DNA from: CAZDXV01 sp964648705
GTDB lineage: Bacteria > Patescibacteriota > Minisyncoccia > Minisyncoccales > GWA2-38-27
NCBI GenBank assembly: GCA_964648705.1
Contig: CAZYOI010000032.1
Location: 1 to 7,231 of the forward strand
Length of the DNA: 7,231 bases
Reading direction: 5' to 3'
Shown: positions 4,615 to 7,231 of the stretch, in pieces
How the letters are laid out: every line of letters begins with the position of its first letter
Position numbering within the stretch: the stretch's first letter is position 1
Notes under the pieces: generated by a model
Seen by the model: the letters and a program-made list of their open reading frames with translations, nothing else
Databases searched by the model: none
Told to the model about the DNA's origin: nothing
Program-made: the position numbers and the translations under genes

Positions 4615-6145
4615 CCATATACTCGTCTTTAAGTTTATAGCCAAGTTTTCTGTAATATTCTCTTACTCCTATTCCCGATATTACAGCCATTTTCTTCTTT
4701 CCAGACTTTCTTGCTATTTTTTCCGATTCTTTTATCAGTTTTTTTCCGAGTCCTTTATGCTGGGGGGAAACAGCTTTGTCTTTGAGAGGATGCATTCTGC
4801 CGTAAGTATGGACTTCTCTGATTATGGCAGAATCTTCTAGAACCGGAAGAAAAGTTTGAGAAGGAATTCTTAGCCTTAAGAGGCTGTAAAGGCGGGTTCT
4901 TTCTTTGTTCTCGCAGCTTAAGAATATTTCTTTCCCTTTGGAAGCTTTATATTCCTCTCTGAAAAGATAAAGCTTTTCTTTGGGATTGTAGTTTTCTTTT
5001 ACTTCCCTGCATCTTATGCAACGGCACCTCCAGCCTTTAATCTCTTTCTGGATAATCTGCCTCAAGTTTGATATCTTAGTGGGGCCTTCTGCTATATTGA
5101 AGGAGGGGATGTCTCTTATTAACCTTTCTATTCTGACATAATAAGGCATAACCCTCTTTATATCTTTTAAAAGCTTCTTTAACTCTTTTTCTGTATAGGG
5201 TTTGTATTTATTGTTTCTCCAGAGCTTGTATAATTCTGTTCCTTTTATTATGGCTACGGGATAGATTTTAAGAAAATCAGGCTGGAAATCAGGATTTTTG
5301 AAAAGCTCTTTGAACATCTTTTTGTCTTTTTGGAGATTAGATCCATAGAGATTGGGCATCATCTGATAGGAAACTTTAAAACCCGCCTCCTTCAACAATC
5401 TTGTAGCTTCTATAGTTTCTTCTGGGCCGTGCCCTCTTTTGTTTATTTTTAAAATCTTCCCGTATATTGTCTGCACGCCCAGCTCTACTTTGGTAACGCC
5501 CAGCTTTCTCAATCTTTTTATCTCTTCTTTGTCAATATAGTCGGGCCTGGTTTCAATGCTTATTCCTATTATCCTCTGTTTTGCTTTTTCATTCCTTTTT
5601 TGAGCTCCTTTTAATGTTTTTGATTTCTTTTTGTTGGCAGCTTCAAAGCAGTTTCTGATAAAATATGTCTGGTATCTTTTAGGATAATAAGACCAGGTGG
5701 CCCCTATTATCCTTAATTCTATTTTGTCTGTGGGATGCCCTGCTTCTTTAAGGGCTCTTATTCTGTTTTTCACCTGGGAATAAGGATCAAAACTGTTTAA
5801 GACAGCTCTCATTACAGCCGGTTCTTTTTCCAGATAGCTTTTGGGTATTCCTTTCTGGCTTGGGCAGTAGATGCACTTTCCGGGGCAGGGGTAGGGCTTG
5901 GTTAAAACAGAGACCACCACTATGCCGGACAAAGATCTTACTTTTCTTTTTATAAGGATATTCTCTAGTTTTTGGCTCTTTTTTATCCTTTTGTTTTTGG
6001 CTAAATTATGATAAGCTTTTAGTAGCTCGACATTGGAAAAAGTCTTAGTCTTAAACTTTTTTGCTATCTTTCTTTTGGCCTCATCTAAAGAACCTGCGTC
6101 TTCGGGGCTCAGCTTAATCAACTCTTTTATTATTTCCTCTTTCAT
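4592..6145 (-). CDS. elp3: Elp3-family tRNA wobble-uridine modifying enzyme (radical SAM and GNAT)
   Basis: Elp3 uses a radical-SAM domain and acetyl-CoA to build the carboxymethyl group of cm5U at tRNA position 34. The 517 residues contain the family order. A basic N-terminal tRNA-binding region (1-70) leads into SGIVVVSVLTKPYPC and a CX3CX2C iron-sulfur motif (Cys87, Cys91, Cys94). EPAVMRA and the barrel signature VELGVQTIYGKIL (220-232) follow. The cysteine cluster RCRCIRCRE (373-381) fits the zinc site. The acetyltransferase domain has VHTYGR (445-450), QHKGLGKKL (462-470) for acetyl-CoA binding, and GIGVREYYRKLGY (491-503). The iron-sulfur cysteine spacing is shorter than the CX9CX2C of eukaryotic Elp3. 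An upstream ATG at 6178 is possible, but 6145 fits the family start and interlocks with the divergent gene. No other Elongator subunit is seen, as expected in prokaryotes. Confidence 0.96.
   Translation of the reverse strand: MKEEIIKELIKLSPEDAGSLDEAKRKIAKKFKTKTFSNVELLKAYHNLAKNKRIKKSQKLENILIKRKVRSLSGIVVVSVLTKPYPCPGKCIYCPSQKGIPKSYLEKEPAVMRAVLNSFDPYSQVKNRIRALKEAGHPTDKIELRIIGATWSYYPKRYQTYFIRNCFEAANKKKSKTLKGAQKRNEKAKQRIIGISIETRPDYIDKEEIKRLRKLGVTKVELGVQTIYGKILKINKRGHGPEETIEATRLLKEAGFKVSYQMMPNLYGSNLQKDKKMFKELFKNPDFQPDFLKIYPVAIIKGTELYKLWRNNKYKPYTEKELKKLLKDIKRVMPYYVRIERLIRDIPSFNIAEGPTKISNLRQIIQKEIKGWRCRCIRCREVKENYNPKEKLYLFREEYKASKGKEIFLSCENKERTRLYSLLRLRIPSQTFLPVLEDSAIIREVHTYGRMHPLKDKAVSPQHKGLGKKLIKESEKIARKSGKKKMAVISGIGVREYYRKLGYKLKDEYMVKSLKSL
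6128..6133 (+). promoter_or_regulatory. -10 element for the Trm9-like gene
   Basis: TATTAT lies ten bases before the ATG at 6144, within elp3 coding sequence. The intervening bases are pyrimidine-rich, so there is no Shine-Dalgarno site. A 5' leader of only a few bases is predicted. No good -35 box is visible. Confidence 0.4.
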
Positions 6146-6821
6146 GGATAAAGAATACGCTAAATGCTTGCTAAACAAGGTACGAGAGGATTATAACTTA
6201 ATTTCGGGGGACTTTTCAAGGACAAGGAGATACCCCTGGCCTGAAATTAAGTTTTTATTCGATTATGCGAAAAAAGGGGATAAAGTTCTTGATTTGGGGT
6301 GCGGGAACGGGAGATTCTGCCAGTTTCTAAAAGGGACAGATTATACAGGGGCGGACATTTCTTCAGGATTGATAAAAGAAGCTAAAAAGAGGCATCCTAA
6401 ATTGGAATTTATTGAAGCTGACGCCTTGAATCTTCCCTTTTCTGATAATTCTTTCGATGTGGTTTTGAGCATAGCTGTTTTGCATCATATTCCTTCAAAG
6501 GAACTGAGAATAAGATTTTTAAAGGAAGCTAGAAGAGTATTGAAAGAGAAAGGAAAGATTATTATAACTGTCTGGAAGTTTCACAGGAAAAAAGACAGGT
6601 TTCTACTTTTAAAGTACACTATTTTGAAGATATTGGGAAAAACCAGATTAGATTTTAAAGATATTTTAGAGCCCTGGGGGAAGAAGACTGAAAGATACTA
6701 TCATTGGTTCTCCAAAAGAGAATTGGTAAAATTAGCAGAAGAAGCGGGCTTTAAGGCAAAGGGATCTGGTTTTACTAAGAAAAAGAATAGAGAAAATATT
6801 TATTTAGTAGCTGAGAAATAA
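6144..6821 (+). CDS. Trm9/ALKBH8-like tRNA wobble-uridine methyltransferase
   Basis: This 225-residue class I SAM-dependent methyltransferase aligns by eye with yeast Trm9 along its whole length. Residues 17-33 (YNLI, then DFSRTRRYPWP) correspond to the Trm9 YNKIAQHFSQTRYKPWP segment. LDLGCGNGRF (49-58) is the SAM-binding motif I. Then come ADISSGLI (70-77), ADALNLPF (92-99) and SIAVLHHIPSKELR (109-122), equivalent to SIAVVHHWSTRERR. The C-terminus has ERYYHWFSKREL (183-194) and a final YLVAEK, close to Trm9 RYYHLYREGEL and VVAQK. The long lysine-rich insertion of yeast Trm9 is absent. Trm9 methylates cm5U34 to mcm5U34, the product of the Elp pathway, and here the gene is head to head with elp3. 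The activator Trm112 is not seen. The start at 6144 precedes the conserved N-terminus; no Shine-Dalgarno is present. Confidence 0.85.
   Translation: MDKEYAKCLLNKVREDYNLISGDFSRTRRYPWPEIKFLFDYAKKGDKVLDLGCGNGRFCQFLKGTDYTGADISSGLIKEAKKRHPKLEFIEADALNLPFSDNSFDVVLSIAVLHHIPSKELRIRFLKEARRVLKEKGKIIITVWKFHRKKDRFLLLKYTILKILGKTRLDFKDILEPWGKKTERYYHWFSKRELVKLAEEAGFKAKGSGFTKKKNRENIYLVAEK
6152..6157 (-). promoter_or_regulatory. -10 element for elp3
   Basis: On the minus strand TATTCT lies six bases before the elp3 ATG (6145-6143). A weak TTGTTT lies 15 bp further upstream. It sits inside the first codons of the divergent methyltransferase gene. No Shine-Dalgarno site precedes elp3, so a leaderless transcript is plausible. 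Confidence 0.35.
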
Positions 6822-6823
6822 AA

Positions 6824-6912
6824 GGTAGGGTGTCGGAGTCTGGCTTAACGAGGTGGTTTCGAAAACCACTATGGCTGTAAAGCCATCGGAGGTTCGAATC
6901 CTCCCCCTACCG
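6824..6912 (+). tRNA. tRNA-Ser (anticodon CGA)
   Basis: The whole class II cloverleaf can be drawn. The acceptor stem is GGTAGGG (6824-6830) with CCCTACC (6905-6911). The D stem is TCG with CGA (6849-6851). The anticodon stem GTGGT (6853-6857) pairs with ACCAC (6865-6869) around TTCGAAA, with anticodon CGA at 6860-6862. The long variable arm is ATGGC with GCCAT (6871-6886), and the T arm is GGAGG, TTCGAAT, CCTCC (6888-6904). The discriminator is G6912, as expected for serine. The next bases are CCG, so CCA is not encoded and must be added by a nucleotidyltransferase. It reads UCG codons. The gene begins two bases after the Trm9-like stop, so it is probably cut from the same transcript by RNase P. 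Confidence 0.95.
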
Positions 6913-6982
6913 CCGAAGTTTACTTTTTGATTTTGAGAAGAGTTTTCGTTCAAAAGATATTACTTTTATTATTTTTTTGAGG

Positions 6983-6991
6983 TGGTAAAAT
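6983..6991 (+). promoter_or_regulatory. Extended -10 promoter for the DNA methyltransferase gene
   Basis: TGG followed by TAAAAT (6986-6991) is an extended -10 element six bases before the ATG at 6998. No convincing -35 box or Shine-Dalgarno is present. The arrangement matches those before the Mur ligase and rtcB genes and predicts a leaderless mRNA. Confidence 0.5.
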
Positions 6992-6997
6992 AAACTA

Positions 6998-7231
6998 ATG
7001 GGCAAGTCTCAACTAGGACAATTTTTTACCACTAATTCAGATTATATACTCCAAAGTTTGGGGAAGTTTGTAAGAGGAAAAGAAATAGTAGATCCTTTTG
7101 CGGGAGGACAGGATTTGTTTTCTTGGGCAAAGAAACACAGGTGTAAGAACATTACTGGATTTGATTATGATAAGAAATATGTTGATGGTAAGAGTATTTT
7201 TTATAACGATTCAATTAATTTTCCGAGAGAG
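6998..7231 (+). CDS. Partial DNA methyltransferase (N6-adenine type likely)
   Basis: The first 78 residues of a gene run off the right edge. LGQFFTTNSDYIL (6-18) resembles the GQFFTP opening of N6-adenine DNA methyltransferases in restriction-modification systems. VDPFAGGQDLF (31-41) is a SAM-binding motif I of the DPFAG type, and FDYD (55-58) at the end of the next strand provides the acidic residue that usually holds the SAM ribose. The catalytic DPPY or NPPF motif would lie beyond the window, so the exact class is open. It could be a solitary methylase or the start of a restriction-modification operon. The DNA here is more A+T-rich than the genes upstream (16 G or C in 7141-7200), which hints at acquired DNA beside the tRNA gene. 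Confidence 0.72.
   Translation, partial: MGKSQLGQFFTTNSDYILQSLGKFVRGKEIVDPFAGGQDLFSWAKKHRCKNITGFDYDKKYVDGKSIFYNDSINFPRE

Noticed and set aside
6033..6143. N-terminal extension of the Trm9-like protein from an ATG at 6033
   Set aside because: The extra residues are antisense to conserved elp3 coding sequence and do not resemble the start of Trm9 family proteins. The conserved N-terminus begins just after 6144.
6146..6178. Elp3 start at the upstream ATG (6178)
   Set aside because: It would add eleven residues and overlap the methyltransferase coding region by 35 bases. A -10-like box lies immediately upstream of 6145, and no Shine-Dalgarno supports 6178.
1..7231. CRISPR arrays, insertion sequences or long direct repeats
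   Set aside because: No regularly spaced repeats, transposase motifs or terminal inverted repeats were seen. The repeated elements found are short promoter-like boxes and hairpins.

Overview
The window looks like chromosomal DNA from a small-genome bacterium, most likely a member of the Candidate Phyla Radiation (Patescibacteria). Nothing here names a species. The bacterial side rests on a peptidoglycan-type Mur ligase and intrinsic terminators. The CPR suggestion rests on very tight packing, overlapping genes, archaeal/eukaryote-like RNA enzymes (RtcB, Elp3, a Trm9-like methyltransferase), weak or absent Shine-Dalgarno sites at most genes, and a tRNA gene without an encoded CCA. This taxonomic call is an inference.

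Layout, left to right. Bases 1-137 hold a possible tail of an upstream gene and a terminator. A small protein made only of the LeuA regulatory domain follows (138-524), with its own terminator. Next comes a MurE-like ligase (575-1828) in which a hydrophobic N-terminus replaces the usual first domain. Its last codons carry a consensus-like promoter for an apparent stand-alone small RNA (about 1850-1970), which has a 12-bp plus 11-bp hairpin and a terminator. RtcB RNA ligase follows (2001-3440). A leader with overlapping hairpins precedes a 54-residue basic protein (3546-3710), which overlaps a NIF3/DUF34-like protein (3676-4614). That gene converges on and overlaps elp3 (4592-6145, minus strand). 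A Trm9/ALKBH8-like methyltransferase (6144-6821, plus strand) diverges from elp3, and the two ATG codons interlock in one CATG. A tRNA-Ser(CGA) begins two bases after the methyltransferase stop. A DNA methyltransferase gene in more A+T-rich DNA runs off the right edge.

How the genes work together. The strongest theme is RNA modification and repair. Elp3 makes the cm5U34 wobble modification and Trm9 methylates it to mcm5U34, so the head-to-head pair may be a two-gene wobble-uridine pathway in a bacterium. RtcB is an RNA end-joining ligase and sits next to the apparent small RNA. Several genes carry a TAAAAT-like -10 element only 6-8 bases before the ATG and no clear Shine-Dalgarno site, which points to leaderless transcription.
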